From Streptomyces sp. NBS 14/10 (GTDB lineage Bacteria; Actinomycetota; Actinomycetes; Streptomycetales; Streptomycetaceae): DNA of 64,000 bases. The notes below the pieces were generated by a model that ran no database searches, was not told the origin of the DNA, and was given only the letters and a program-made list of their open reading frames with translations. A program made the position numbers and the translations under genes. The DNA lies in assembly GCF_002224125.1 (NCBI RefSeq), contig NZ_NCSM01000011.1, positions 248,001 through 312,000 of the forward strand. Reading direction: 5' to 3'. Position 1 is the stretch's first letter. Every line of letters starts with the position of its first letter. This document shows positions 29,136 through 38,038 of the stretch, piece after piece.

Positions 29136-30722
29136 ATGAGCAGAACGCAGCCCAGCACAAGGCCCGGAACACTTCAGGACAGCCTGGCCCGTCACGCGGC
29201 CGAACGGCCCGATCGCCCCGCGCTGGTCTGCGGATCGGTCCAGGTCACCTACCGGGAACTGGACCGAAGGAGCGACCGGACCGCTCAGGCGCTGACCGCC
29301 TCCGGCGTCCGGCGCGGCAGCCGGATCGCGCACTTCGCCGCCGACTCGGAGAGATTTCACGAGATCGTGCTCGCGTGTGCCAAGACCGGTGCGGTCCTCG
29401 TCCCGATCGACTGGCGGCTGACCACTGCCGAGGTCACCCACATCCTGCGTGATTCCGGTACCGAGCTGTTGTTCTTCGGACCGGCCCTGGCCCCGCTGGT
29501 GCAGGAGGCCGTACCGGCCCTGCCGAAGCTTCAGCACACCGTCCCGCTGGACGCGGCCGGTTTCGAGGCATGGGCTGACGGCCGGCCCGCCGACACCGGA
29601 TTCACCGCACCCGCCGAAGCAGACGCAGACACCGACACCGACCTCGTACAGATCTATACGAGCGGTACGACCGGGGCGCCCAAAGGCGTCGTGCTGGCCC
29701 AGCGCAGCTTCTTCGCCATCGCCGGCATGCTCGCCGAACACGGCCTTGAGTGGATCGACTGGCGCGCGGACGACCGGAGCCTGGTGTGCGTTCCCGGCTT
29801 CCACATCGGCGGCCTGTGGTGGGCGATGCAGGGACTCAACGCCGGTGTCACCAACGTCCTGCTCCCCGCGTTCGACAGCCTGCGCGCGGTCGACCTCATC
29901 AGGGAAGCCGGTATCACCACCGCCTGCATGGTGCCCGCGATGATGCGCATGATCCTGGACGAGCCGAACGTCGGCAAACCGGACTTCGCCTCGCTGCGCA
30001 AGGTGGTCTACGGAGGGTCCCCGATCTCGGACACGCTGCTCCGCCGCGGCCTGGACATCTTCGACTGCGAACTGGCCCAGATCTACGGGCTCACCGAGAC
30101 CGGAAACACCGCGGTCTGTCTGCCTCCCTCGGAGCACCGGCCGGGCAGTCCCCGGCTCGCCGCGGCCGGACTTCCCTATCCCGGCGTACGGATGAGGATC
30201 GTGGACTCCCAGGGCGACGATGTGCCGACGGGAGAGATCGGCCAGGTGTGGCTGCACACGCCGGCCCGGATGGCCGGATACTGGAATCTGCCCGATGCGA
30301 CGGCGCGCACCCTCGTCGACGGCTGGATCGTCACCGGGGACGCGGGCTACCGGGACGAGGACGGCTACCTCTACATCCGCGACCGGATCACCGACACCAT
30401 CATCGTCGGCGGGGAGAACGTGTACCCGGCCGAGGTGGAGAACGCCCTGTGCCGCCACTCGGCCATCGCCGAGGCCGCGGTGGTGGGCGCCCCCAACTCC
30501 GCGTCGGGCGAGGAGGTGCGCGGGTACATCGTGCTGCGCCAGGGCCATGACGTACCGGCCGCACAGGAGCTGACACGGTTCCTGAGCGGCCAGCTCGCCC
30601 GTTTCAAGATTCCCGCCACGTACCAGGTCATCGACCTGGTCCCGCGTAATCCCAGCGGCAAGATCCTGCGCAGAAAGCTGCGCGAGCAACTGTGGGCGGA
30701 CAGCGACCGCAAGGTCAACTGA
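29136..30722 (+). CDS. Acyl-AMP/acyl-CoA ligase family adenylating enzyme (ScoC/FadD10-like role)
   Basis: ANL-superfamily enzyme of 528 residues that would adenylate a carboxylic acid and load it on an ACP or CoA. Motifs: YTSGTTGAPKGVV (P-loop), YGLTETGN, TGDAGYRDEDGYLYIRDR and the C-terminal catalytic lysine in NPSGKILRR. The ATG follows GCGAGG. In isonitrile pathways an enzyme of this class (ScoC, FadD10) reactivates the isonitrile acid onto the ScoB-type ACP, and the ACP gene here lies 7 kb upstream in the same operon. CoA versus ACP as acceptor cannot be told from sequence. Confidence 0.88.
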   Translation: MSRTQPSTRPGTLQDSLARHAAERPDRPALVCGSVQVTYRELDRRSDRTAQALTASGVRRGSRIAHFAADSERFHEIVLACAKTGAVLVPIDWRLTTAEVTHILRDSGTELLFFGPALAPLVQEAVPALPKLQHTVPLDAAGFEAWADGRPADTGFTAPAEADADTDTDLVQIYTSGTTGAPKGVVLAQRSFFAIAGMLAEHGLEWIDWRADDRSLVCVPGFHIGGLWWAMQGLNAGVTNVLLPAFDSLRAVDLIREAGITTACMVPAMMRMILDEPNVGKPDFASLRKVVYGGSPISDTLLRRGLDIFDCELAQIYGLTETGNTAVCLPPSEHRPGSPRLAAAGLPYPGVRMRIVDSQGDDVPTGEIGQVWLHTPARMAGYWNLPDATARTLVDGWIVTGDAGYRDEDGYLYIRDRITDTIIVGGENVYPAEVENALCRHSAIAEAAVVGAPNSASGEEVRGYIVLRQGHDVPAAQELTRFLSGQLARFKIPATYQVIDLVPRNPSGKILRRKLREQLWADSDRKVN

Positions 30723-30742
30723 CCTTGAGAGGAGAACATCCG

Positions 30743-32023
30743 ATGATGGGCATGGGCATCCGAGGTGTTCGTACGGCGATCAAGCTCGCCACGTTCCGGA
30801 CCATGATGGCGGGGGCCGCGCTGTCCGGGGATCCCGCCGCGAAACTGCTGGGGAGACGGCAGCCCGCGGATCCGTTCCCGCTGTACGAACAGATCCGGGA
30901 GCACGGCGATGTCTACCGCAGCAAACTCGGGATCTTCTGCACCGTCTCACACGCCCAGTGTCGAGCGGTCCTGAAGGACCCCCGGTTCGGTATGCCGGTT
31001 CCCCCGTCGCCCCCGGCCTGGGAGATGCGCCAAGGCGACGCGGATACGCTGATCCACCCCATCGAGCGGTCGCTGCTGGCGGTGAATCCCCCCGAGCACA
31101 CCCGGCTGCGCAGACTTGTCGCGCCCTGGTTCACCGCCAGTGCCCTCCGCACCCGCGCCGCCAGGGTCGAGAAGATCGTCCACAGCCATCTGGACCGCGT
31201 CTCCGGCGGCCAGGACTTCGATCTGGTCCGTGACTTCACCGCGCAGGTGCCCACCGCCGTCATCGGTGACATGCTCGGCATCGAGATCGAGAACTACGAG
31301 CGGTTCGGCCGGTGGGGCATGGCACTGGCCACCACCATCGACGGCGTACGCACCATGGGCGAGCGCCGCATGGTGCGCTCGGTGCTGGCGGAGATGACGT
31401 CGTTCTTCACCCAGCTGATCGAAGAGAACCGCCGCACGCCCCGCGACAACGCGATCAGCGGCCTGGTCGGCGCCGAGGTCGACGGCCGGCCGGTCACCGA
31501 CGAGGAGCTGATCGGGCTGATCGGGCTGCTGCTGGCGGCCGGTCTCGAGACCACCGTCAACCTCATCTCCAACAGCGTGCGCTTTCTGCTGGAGCACCCC
31601 GAACAGAAAAAACTCTTCCTCGACAACCCCGACACCGCGCCCGATGTGGTGGAAGAGGCTCTGCGCTACGACCCCCCGGCGATGTTCACCGTACGGATGG
31701 CCCTCGAGGACGTCGAACTCGACAACCGGCGGATTCCGCGCGGCGGTTGGCTCGTACAACTGCTGGGGGGCGCCAACCGCGACCCGAAAGTGTTCACCGA
31801 CCCTCATCGCTTCGATGTCACCCGGGGCAACGTCCGGGAGCACATCGCGTTCTCCGCCGGCGCCCATCACTGCGTCGGCTCAGGGCTGGCGAGGCTGGAG
31901 GCGGAGATCGCGCTGCGCGAGCTGTTCGCACGCTTCCCGGACATGCGGATCGCCGGTGATGTCACGATGCGGACCGCCCGCAGTGCACGGGGTCCCCGGT
32001 CCATTCCGATCAGCGTCGCCTAG
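30743..32023 (+). CDS. Cytochrome P450
   Basis: P450 of 426 residues. The heme ligand is Cys377 in FSAGAHHCVGSGLARLE; the K-helix EALR lies in VVEEALRYDPP; the I-helix oxygen-activation stretch is LLAAGLETTVN, with Glu where Asp is more common. The ATG has GAGAGGAG upstream, and the gene lies 20 bases after the ligase gene. No ferredoxin gene is nearby, so redox partners must come from elsewhere. In the cluster it is the likely tailoring oxygenase (hydroxylation, epoxidation or desaturation; the sequence cannot say which). Confidence 0.92.
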   Translation: MMGMGIRGVRTAIKLATFRTMMAGAALSGDPAAKLLGRRQPADPFPLYEQIREHGDVYRSKLGIFCTVSHAQCRAVLKDPRFGMPVPPSPPAWEMRQGDADTLIHPIERSLLAVNPPEHTRLRRLVAPWFTASALRTRAARVEKIVHSHLDRVSGGQDFDLVRDFTAQVPTAVIGDMLGIEIENYERFGRWGMALATTIDGVRTMGERRMVRSVLAEMTSFFTQLIEENRRTPRDNAISGLVGAEVDGRPVTDEELIGLIGLLLAAGLETTVNLISNSVRFLLEHPEQKKLFLDNPDTAPDVVEEALRYDPPAMFTVRMALEDVELDNRRIPRGGWLVQLLGGANRDPKVFTDPHRFDVTRGNVREHIAFSAGAHHCVGSGLARLEAEIALRELFARFPDMRIAGDVTMRTARSARGPRSIPISVA

Positions 32024-32094
32024 GCCGTCCGTCGGGCCCGATCCGTGCCATCGGGCCCGATCCGTAGATCCGTACCAAAGGAGCCAGAAGAACC

Positions 32095-32832
32095 ATGCGT
32101 GCCGAAGATGTGCGCCGCCACTACGCCACCCCGATCGGCGCCCCCGCCTACCCGCCGATGCTGCCCAAATACATCGATCGCGAGTACCTCAACATCTTCT
32201 ATCGAACGGATCCGGACGCCGTCAGAGCCGTGACACCGGAGCCGCTGGAGGTCGAGGACCCCATCGTGCGGTTCGAGGTGATGAAGATGAACGAGGTGAC
32301 CGGGTACGGCCCCTACACCGAGGCCGGACAGGCCATCTCGGTCAGCTACCAGGGTGAACCCGGTGAGTATCTGCGCGCGATGTACCTGGACAGCTTCCCC
32401 GCCGCCGCCGGGGGACGCGAGGTCGGCGCCTATCCCAAGGTCCTGGGCTCACCGTCGCTCTACCTGGACAACGCCGCGCTCGTCGGCACCCTCGACTACG
32501 GCTCGATCCGGGTGGCCACCGCCACCATGGGCTACAAACACCACGCCATGGACCCCGACGACGCCCGTGCGCAGATCAGCACCCCCACCTACATGCTCAA
32601 GTTCGTCCCGGACTACGACGCGTCGATGCGGGCCTGCGAGCTGGTGCGCACGGAGATCACCGACATCGAGGTCAAGCAGGCGTGGACCGCGCCGGCCAGG
32701 CTGCAACTGTTCGAGCACGTCCTCGCTCCCCTGGCCGACCTGCCCGTTCTGGAGATCATCTCCGCGAGCCACATCGTCACGGACCTGACGCTCGGTCCGA
32801 TGAAACCGGTACACGACTACCTCGATCGCTGA
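32095..32832 (+). CDS. Acetoacetate-decarboxylase-like enzyme with altered Lys pair
   Basis: ADC-fold protein of 245 residues that closes the biosynthetic cluster. The motif GAYPKVLGSP places the Schiff-base lysine at residue 115, the same number as in the Clostridium enzyme, but the adjacent Lys116 that lowers its pKa is Val. The paralogue at 10560 keeps Lys-Lys. Known family members outside acetone formation catalyse aldol, dehydration or cyclisation reactions through an imine, so a tailoring role on a beta-keto intermediate is plausible (inference). The ATG has AAAGGAG upstream. It is followed by the convergent conflict locus 13 bases later. Confidence 0.82.
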   Translation: MRAEDVRRHYATPIGAPAYPPMLPKYIDREYLNIFYRTDPDAVRAVTPEPLEVEDPIVRFEVMKMNEVTGYGPYTEAGQAISVSYQGEPGEYLRAMYLDSFPAAAGGREVGAYPKVLGSPSLYLDNAALVGTLDYGSIRVATATMGYKHHAMDPDDARAQISTPTYMLKFVPDYDASMRACELVRTEITDIEVKQAWTAPARLQLFEHVLAPLADLPVLEIISASHIVTDLTLGPMKPVHDYLDR

Positions 32833-32845
32833 CCTGGACACACTC

Positions 32846-34390
32846 CTACTCGCGCAGACACCAGTCAACGAAACCCCCAATGCTGGGGTCCACCCGCCCC
32901 TCCTCGTCCGCCACCGCCGCCGTACAGAAGAACCGGACCTCGCCGAACTCCAAATCCATCGTCTGCAACAGATTCCGCAACCCCAGCCGCTCACACAGCC
33001 AGTCCCGGGTTGTATCGCTGTCGTCCGGGCGGTCGGGCAGGAGCGCCGGCTGCCCGGTCAGCAGGTCCCTCTTGCTGACGGCGACGGCGAGACGGGCCTT
33101 GTCGAGGCGGGTGCCCATCGTGCGTACGGTCTGCACCGAGCGCGAGAACACGTCCTCCGGGTCGACCGTGGAGGCCAGCGTGCGGTCCACCTTCGGGCCT
33201 GCCGGGTCGAGGCGGGTCCAGAACGCGTCGACGGCCATCGGGTCGAGGACGAACACGAAGACACGGGCCTCCCGGATATAGCGCAGCGCGTCGGTCTCCT
33301 CCCGGTTGACGAACCGCTCGCCGGCCGTGTCGAAGACATGCACCAGCCGCTCGGCGCGGCCGCTGCCTCGTACGAACGAATGGGCTCGGGGCAGTGTCTT
33401 CTGGGTGGGGCGGGTGTGGCCCTGGATCTCCAGGACCTCGTTCAGCACCCGCTGGTTGGCGGTCGACTCGGGGTCCGCGAGCCGGATCACAGGACCGCCG
33501 TTCTCCGCGGTGTTCTCCAGTGACTTCACCATCGCCGCCATCAGCTGTGTCTTGCCCGCGGCCCGGCCGCCGATCAGCGGAAGGATCAGCTCGGGCATGT
33601 GTCCGGCGTCCGGGTTCATCGGCTTGCCGCAGTGTTCGTGCACGCAGTAGCCGCTCAGCCGGGCGTCCCTGCTCATCAGCATCAGCAGGGTCGGTATCCG
33701 CTCGTCGCAGGCGCACCGGCGCCGGAAGAGACCGAAGGTGCCGGGGCGGATGTCGGCGTGGCGGCGGCGGCAGGTCGCGCGGGGGCAGTCGTAGGCCGGA
33801 TAGGGGACGCGTTCGAAGCAGCTGGGGCACAGCATGCCCCGGGGCAGCCCGCGCAGGATCATCACCGCGCGGTCGGCGGCCCGCAGGGTGAATGCGGTCA
33901 GCCGGGCGCCGGCCGTCAGCAGGGCCACGCCGAGCGCGTGCAGGCCGAGGAGCAGGCCCAGCACGGGTACCGCGACTGCTGCGCCGACGCCGAGGCCCAG
34001 ATAGAGGGTCAGGCCGTAGGGGACCGAGGCGGATCGGTGCATGGAGGGTGCGGTGAACTGGTCGGCGGTCACCCGGCGGTAGGCGTCGGTGACCGTACGG
34101 ACGTACAGCCGCCGCCCCTGCGCGAGCAGTTGCCGCAGATCGCGGGTGGCGGGTCCGAAGAAGTAGTTGCGGTGGGCCCGTTCGTCGGCGGGGCGGTACG
34201 GCGGGATGGTCACGAACTCGGGGGTGCGCAGGCGCAGCACGCCGTTGAGCAACTGGCAGTAGCGCCACAGCAGTTCACTGACCAGGGCGGCGCCGCGCAG
34301 GGCCGCGATCGCCGGGACGAAGAGCAGGTAGAGCAGGAGCAGCGCCAGGTAGAGGGCGGGGACGATGATGAAGGTCAGGATGTCGCTCAT
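32846..34390 (-). CDS. Membrane-anchored TRAFAC-type GTPase with zinc ribbons
   Basis: Protein of 514 residues, last of an eleven-gene block. Two hydrophobic regions (about 5-30 and 125-165) flank a cytoplasmic loop. Cys-rich zinc-ribbon sequence follows (CPSCFERVP, CPRATCRRRH, CVHEHCGKP), and then an NTPase domain with P-loop GGRAAGKT (274-281), a switch-like VFDTAGERF and an AVSKRDLL base-recognition stretch. This is the TRAFAC GTPase type that accompanies GAP1 proteins in bacterial conflict systems. The gene begins seven bases after the GAP1 stop. It probably acts at the membrane as the second GTPase of the system. Confidence 0.78.
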   Translation of the reverse strand: MSDILTFIIVPALYLALLLLYLLFVPAIAALRGAALVSELLWRYCQLLNGVLRLRTPEFVTIPPYRPADERAHRNYFFGPATRDLRQLLAQGRRLYVRTVTDAYRRVTADQFTAPSMHRSASVPYGLTLYLGLGVGAAVAVPVLGLLLGLHALGVALLTAGARLTAFTLRAADRAVMILRGLPRGMLCPSCFERVPYPAYDCPRATCRRRHADIRPGTFGLFRRRCACDERIPTLLMLMSRDARLSGYCVHEHCGKPMNPDAGHMPELILPLIGGRAAGKTQLMAAMVKSLENTAENGGPVIRLADPESTANQRVLNEVLEIQGHTRPTQKTLPRAHSFVRGSGRAERLVHVFDTAGERFVNREETDALRYIREARVFVFVLDPMAVDAFWTRLDPAGPKVDRTLASTVDPEDVFSRSVQTVRTMGTRLDKARLAVAVSKRDLLTGQPALLPDRPDDSDTTRDWLCERLGLRNLLQTMDLEFGEVRFFCTAAVADEEGRVDPSIGGFVDWCLRE

Positions 34391-34397
34391 CGCAGGC

Positions 34398-36851
34398 TCA
34401 CCCCTCTTCCGGTCGGGGGCCGTCCGAGGGCCGCCGATGGTTGCGCTTGCGTCTCCACTTCTTCACGCGGCCCAGACGGTCTTCCGCGTACTGCTCATAG
34501 TCGTCGGCCAGCCGTGTGTTGTAGGGGCGGAGCGCGCGGGACAGGCGGTCCAGGTCCTCGGACCGCCAGTAGCGGGCCGCGTGCTGGCGCAGCGCACGGA
34601 CGATCTCCACATGTGCCAGCGGCAGCGGGACCCGTTCGTAGTTGATCGCGATCACCCCGGTGACCTGGCTGAACAGCACCTCGTCGACACGGTCCGAGGT
34701 CGCCGCGGCCCCATAGACGCCGCGCAGATAGCCGTCGGCGAGGGAGAAGCCGAACTCCCCGATCTCGGTGCGCAGCCGGGCCGGGTCGGCGGGCACCCGG
34801 AGCATGGCGGGGAGCAGCCGGTAGTACTTCAGGGCGCGGGGGGCCGCCCAGGCGTCGATCTGCGGGATCCGGAACGCGCGGGCGAGCGCCGTGGCCTCGG
34901 TGGCCTCGCGCAGGGCCGTGTCCAGCTGGAGCGTGGTCCGTACGCACTCCCGGGTGACCGGGCGCAGCCAGGCGTCGCGTCCGGGCGCGGTGAGTGTGTC
35001 GCACAGCACCAGGCAGGCCCGTACCCCCTCCTCGTCCCGGACCTCCTGTTTCACCGCGCGGTCGAACCACTCGCCGACCGCCTCGTCCGCCGGACGGTCC
35101 GCCCCTTGGCCCGACGGCAGCCGGCGGGCGATCTCGGTCGCCTCCTCGTACGTCCAGGCCGGCGACGGCTGCCGCCACAGCCCCCGCAGCAGCTCCGCGT
35201 CCGGGGAGGCCTGGCCGCGCACCTCCAGGATCCTGAACAGCAGGTCGACCGTGCGGGTGGGCTGACGCTCGGCCTGCGCCAGCCAGTAGTGCTCAAGGAG
35301 CCCGGGCCGCTCGCCGAGGTCCCGCTCGCTCAGCAACGTGGCCGGGAACTGGGCGAACAGCTGCTCCTGACCGCCCCGCTCGTCCAGCACCTCCTGCACC
35401 GCGGTCGCCAGCTGGGCCCTGAACTCCGGGAGGGTGTGCACGAGGTGGGCGACCTCCTCCCGCAGGTCGGGGCCCGCGCCGGAGGCGCCGAGCAGGGCGC
35501 GGGCCAGGTCCAGGCTCTGGGCCGTGAGCAGCTTCGGCGGCGGGGCGAGCCGAGCGCCCACCGCCCACAGCAGCAGCCGTACCTGCTGGCGGCTGTTGGC
35601 GGCTTCGCCGAGCATCCGCTGCCACAGGGCGGTGGCCCGCTCCCGCTCGGCGGGGCGCGTGATCGGCACCGGTCCTGGCGCGTTCTCCACGACGGTCACA
35701 TAGGCGCGGATCCGGGACTGGTGGAGCTTGCCCTCCAGCTCATGGTGGAGCGCTGTGTCACCGCCCGCCTCGGCGGCCGCGCTCAACACCGCGAGCTGGT
35801 CGTCGTCCAGGTCCCGGTGGGCGTGGTGGATGTCCGCCGCCACCGCGGCCCGGCGCGGCCCGAGATGACCGGCCCTGGGCAGCCAGTCGATCACCGCGCG
35901 GAGGTCGGCGTCGGTCAGCTCCGTGCCGCCCGCCGCCGCGGCCGCCGCCACCGGGGCGTGCCAGTCGCCCAGCGCCCGCTCCTGGCCGTGTGTGTACTCG
36001 GCCGTCCACGACCACACCGAGCGGATCGCCCCGACCCCGATCCGGGTGAGCAGCCGTACCAGATGGTGGGTGGGCACCACCTCGGGGAAGCGGCCCGCGG
36101 AGAAGTCGAAGACGGTGTACGACTCCTCGTCGTCGGGGCCGAAGTCGGGCTGCGCGCCGGGCACCGTGCCGATCAGGTGCAGTCGGCTGCGGGTGGGGCG
36201 GAAGAGGTAGGTGGCGAAGGAGAGGGTGCGGGCCAGCGGGGGTGGCAGAAGGTAGCAGACGGTCGCGAACCAGTGGGCGATCCGGTCTGTCGTAGCGTCG
36301 ATGACCACAACCGAGCCGTCCTCCGCGAGCGCCGCGAACACCGCCGCCAGCAGGGCCGGCAGCTGCTCGGCGTGCGGGTGCGCGCGGAGGAAGGCGCGCG
36401 CCGAGCGGGGGGACAGCGGGCCGCGTGGCAGGGGCGCGGGCAGCTCCGGAATCTCGGTCGTATCGGCGACGCGTACGGTCCACACCGGGGAGTCCCACAG
36501 CTCGATCGCGAGCGGACCACCACTGTCCGGCGTGAACTCGCTCTCGGTGTACAGGGCGTGGGCGAAGTAGTTGCCGAAGCGGCGTGCCGAGTCCCGGCCG
36601 GCGTACCGCACGCACAGCGTGGTGGCGCCGCCCCGCGGGTCCGGGATGTGGCAGAGGTTCACCGGGCAGCGGGCCAGCAGCTCGGGGGTGTCCGACTCGA
36701 CCAGCGAGCGCGGTGGTTCGTACCCGGCAAGGCCCTCCACCCGGAGCCGGGTCTCGGCCGAGACCTGCTCGCTGACCGCGTTGAACTGGAAGCCCGCGGA
36801 ATGGCTGAGCCCGTGCTCGCAGGAGGTGTAGTAGAGCTGCTGGAAGCTCAT
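34398..36851 (-). CDS. GTPase-associated protein 1 (GAP1)-like protein
   Basis: Protein of 817 residues. The N-terminus (QQLYYTSCEHGLSHSAGFQF, then LVESDTPELLARCPVNLCH) is the GAP1 N-terminal domain type found beside TRAFAC GTPases. The rest is a long helical region (about 330-800) ending in a basic tail (KKWRRKRNHRR). The ATG overlaps the stop of the upstream GTPase as ATGA, so GTPase and partner should be made in step. GAP1 proteins are thought to couple GTPase state to effectors in conflict systems; the biochemical activity is unknown. Confidence 0.8.
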   Translation of the reverse strand: MSFQQLYYTSCEHGLSHSAGFQFNAVSEQVSAETRLRVEGLAGYEPPRSLVESDTPELLARCPVNLCHIPDPRGGATTLCVRYAGRDSARRFGNYFAHALYTESEFTPDSGGPLAIELWDSPVWTVRVADTTEIPELPAPLPRGPLSPRSARAFLRAHPHAEQLPALLAAVFAALAEDGSVVVIDATTDRIAHWFATVCYLLPPPLARTLSFATYLFRPTRSRLHLIGTVPGAQPDFGPDDEESYTVFDFSAGRFPEVVPTHHLVRLLTRIGVGAIRSVWSWTAEYTHGQERALGDWHAPVAAAAAAGGTELTDADLRAVIDWLPRAGHLGPRRAAVAADIHHAHRDLDDDQLAVLSAAAEAGGDTALHHELEGKLHQSRIRAYVTVVENAPGPVPITRPAERERATALWQRMLGEAANSRQQVRLLLWAVGARLAPPPKLLTAQSLDLARALLGASGAGPDLREEVAHLVHTLPEFRAQLATAVQEVLDERGGQEQLFAQFPATLLSERDLGERPGLLEHYWLAQAERQPTRTVDLLFRILEVRGQASPDAELLRGLWRQPSPAWTYEEATEIARRLPSGQGADRPADEAVGEWFDRAVKQEVRDEEGVRACLVLCDTLTAPGRDAWLRPVTRECVRTTLQLDTALREATEATALARAFRIPQIDAWAAPRALKYYRLLPAMLRVPADPARLRTEIGEFGFSLADGYLRGVYGAAATSDRVDEVLFSQVTGVIAINYERVPLPLAHVEIVRALRQHAARYWRSEDLDRLSRALRPYNTRLADDYEQYAEDRLGRVKKWRRKRNHRRPSDGPRPEEG

Positions 36852-38038
36852 CGGCCGCGGCCCGCCTTCGGCACCGACCCGAACTCGCTCAGCAGCCACA
36901 GCAGCGGATCCGCCACCCGGTAGGGCTGGATTCCGGTGTCGGCGACCCGGGCCTCGGGGGTGGCGCTGCGGCCCAGTGCGGAGACGCCGAAGTAGCGGTA
37001 GCGGGCGAAGGTGTTCTCCAGGGACTGGTCGATGGGCACCCCGTCCCACTCCCTGAGCAGCTGACGCACCTCCTCGTGGACGCTGAGGCTGTCGCCGACG
37101 TCGAAACGGCCGAGCGCGGGTGCGTGCGACCGCAGCGGGCTGCCGTTCTCCATCAGATGCCAGAAGGCGTCCATCTTGGAGAAGACGACCGCGATCGGGG
37201 TGTCGACCTTCGCCGCCTTGCCACCCTGCGCGGCCAGCAGCATGCTGCTCACCCGGCTCAGCACGTTGATCGGCGGGTCGATGCCGTCCTCGCCCGGCAG
37301 CGCCGTACCGGGCGCCGCGCTGTCCCGGGCGCCCGGCATCTGCAGCGGGTCGAGCAGCAGGATGATGCCGTCCGCGTTGGTCAGATACCGGGTGTTCAGC
37401 TCCACGCTCTCCCGGCTGTTGAAGTCCTCGCCCGCCGTGTCGAAGAACGACAGCACGCTGTGCTGCGGCCGCTCCCCGAACAGCCGCTTGCGGCGCAGCC
37501 CGAACCTGAACACCAGCGGTTCCACCCGGTTGGCGTTGGTCGTCGCGGTCTGCGTGGGCGGAAACATCTGCCGGTCGCGGTAGAGCCGGTCCTCGTACTC
37601 CGAGCTGTAGCGGCGCATGGTGGTGTCGTCCAGGCCCATCAGCGAAGCGCCGAAGGCCTCGCCGATCTTGTTGCGCATCTCGTGCAGCAGCACGGTCATG
37701 TAGATCGTCTTGCCGGACGATCGCGCGCCCACCATCGCGATCAGCCGGTTCTCCACCATCCCGAACTGCACCGGCAGTTCGACATGGCAGACCGGGCAGA
37801 CGCGGTACGTCGTCTCGCCGTCGCAGTCCGGGCACACCGCCGTCGACTTGCGGCCGTCGGCGGCGAAGTCCGGGCCCACGTCGTGGCTGGGGCGCCTGCC
37901 GAAGCGTTCGTCGAGGACCGGGTCGCGGCGGCGCTGACACTGCTTGCGGGTGCGGCTGAGCCGACTGTTGCAGCGGAAGCGGATCTCGCTCGGGGCGAAG
38001 GTCTCGTAGCAGTAGGGGCAGGTGAGTCGTTTGGCCAT
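36848..38038 (-). CDS. TRAFAC-type GTPase with N-terminal zinc ribbon
   Basis: Protein of 396 residues. Two Cys clusters at the N-terminus (CPYC at 7-10 and CPDC/CPVC at 69-84) form zinc ribbons. The P-loop is GARSSGKT (104-111), the G3 motif FFDTAGEDF and a G4-like AVVFSKMDAFW. It is soluble, unlike the GTPase at 32846. Its start follows the Hsp70-like gene stop directly (TGAATG) and its stop overlaps the GAP1 gene, so the three are co-translated. It is likely the central switch of the system, with GAP1 as partner. Confidence 0.8.
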   Translation of the reverse strand: MAKRLTCPYCYETFAPSEIRFRCNSRLSRTRKQCQRRRDPVLDERFGRRPSHDVGPDFAADGRKSTAVCPDCDGETTYRVCPVCHVELPVQFGMVENRLIAMVGARSSGKTIYMTVLLHEMRNKIGEAFGASLMGLDDTTMRRYSSEYEDRLYRDRQMFPPTQTATTNANRVEPLVFRFGLRRKRLFGERPQHSVLSFFDTAGEDFNSRESVELNTRYLTNADGIILLLDPLQMPGARDSAAPGTALPGEDGIDPPINVLSRVSSMLLAAQGGKAAKVDTPIAVVFSKMDAFWHLMENGSPLRSHAPALGRFDVGDSLSVHEEVRQLLREWDGVPIDQSLENTFARYRYFGVSALGRSATPEARVADTGIQPYRVADPLLWLLSEFGSVPKAGRGR

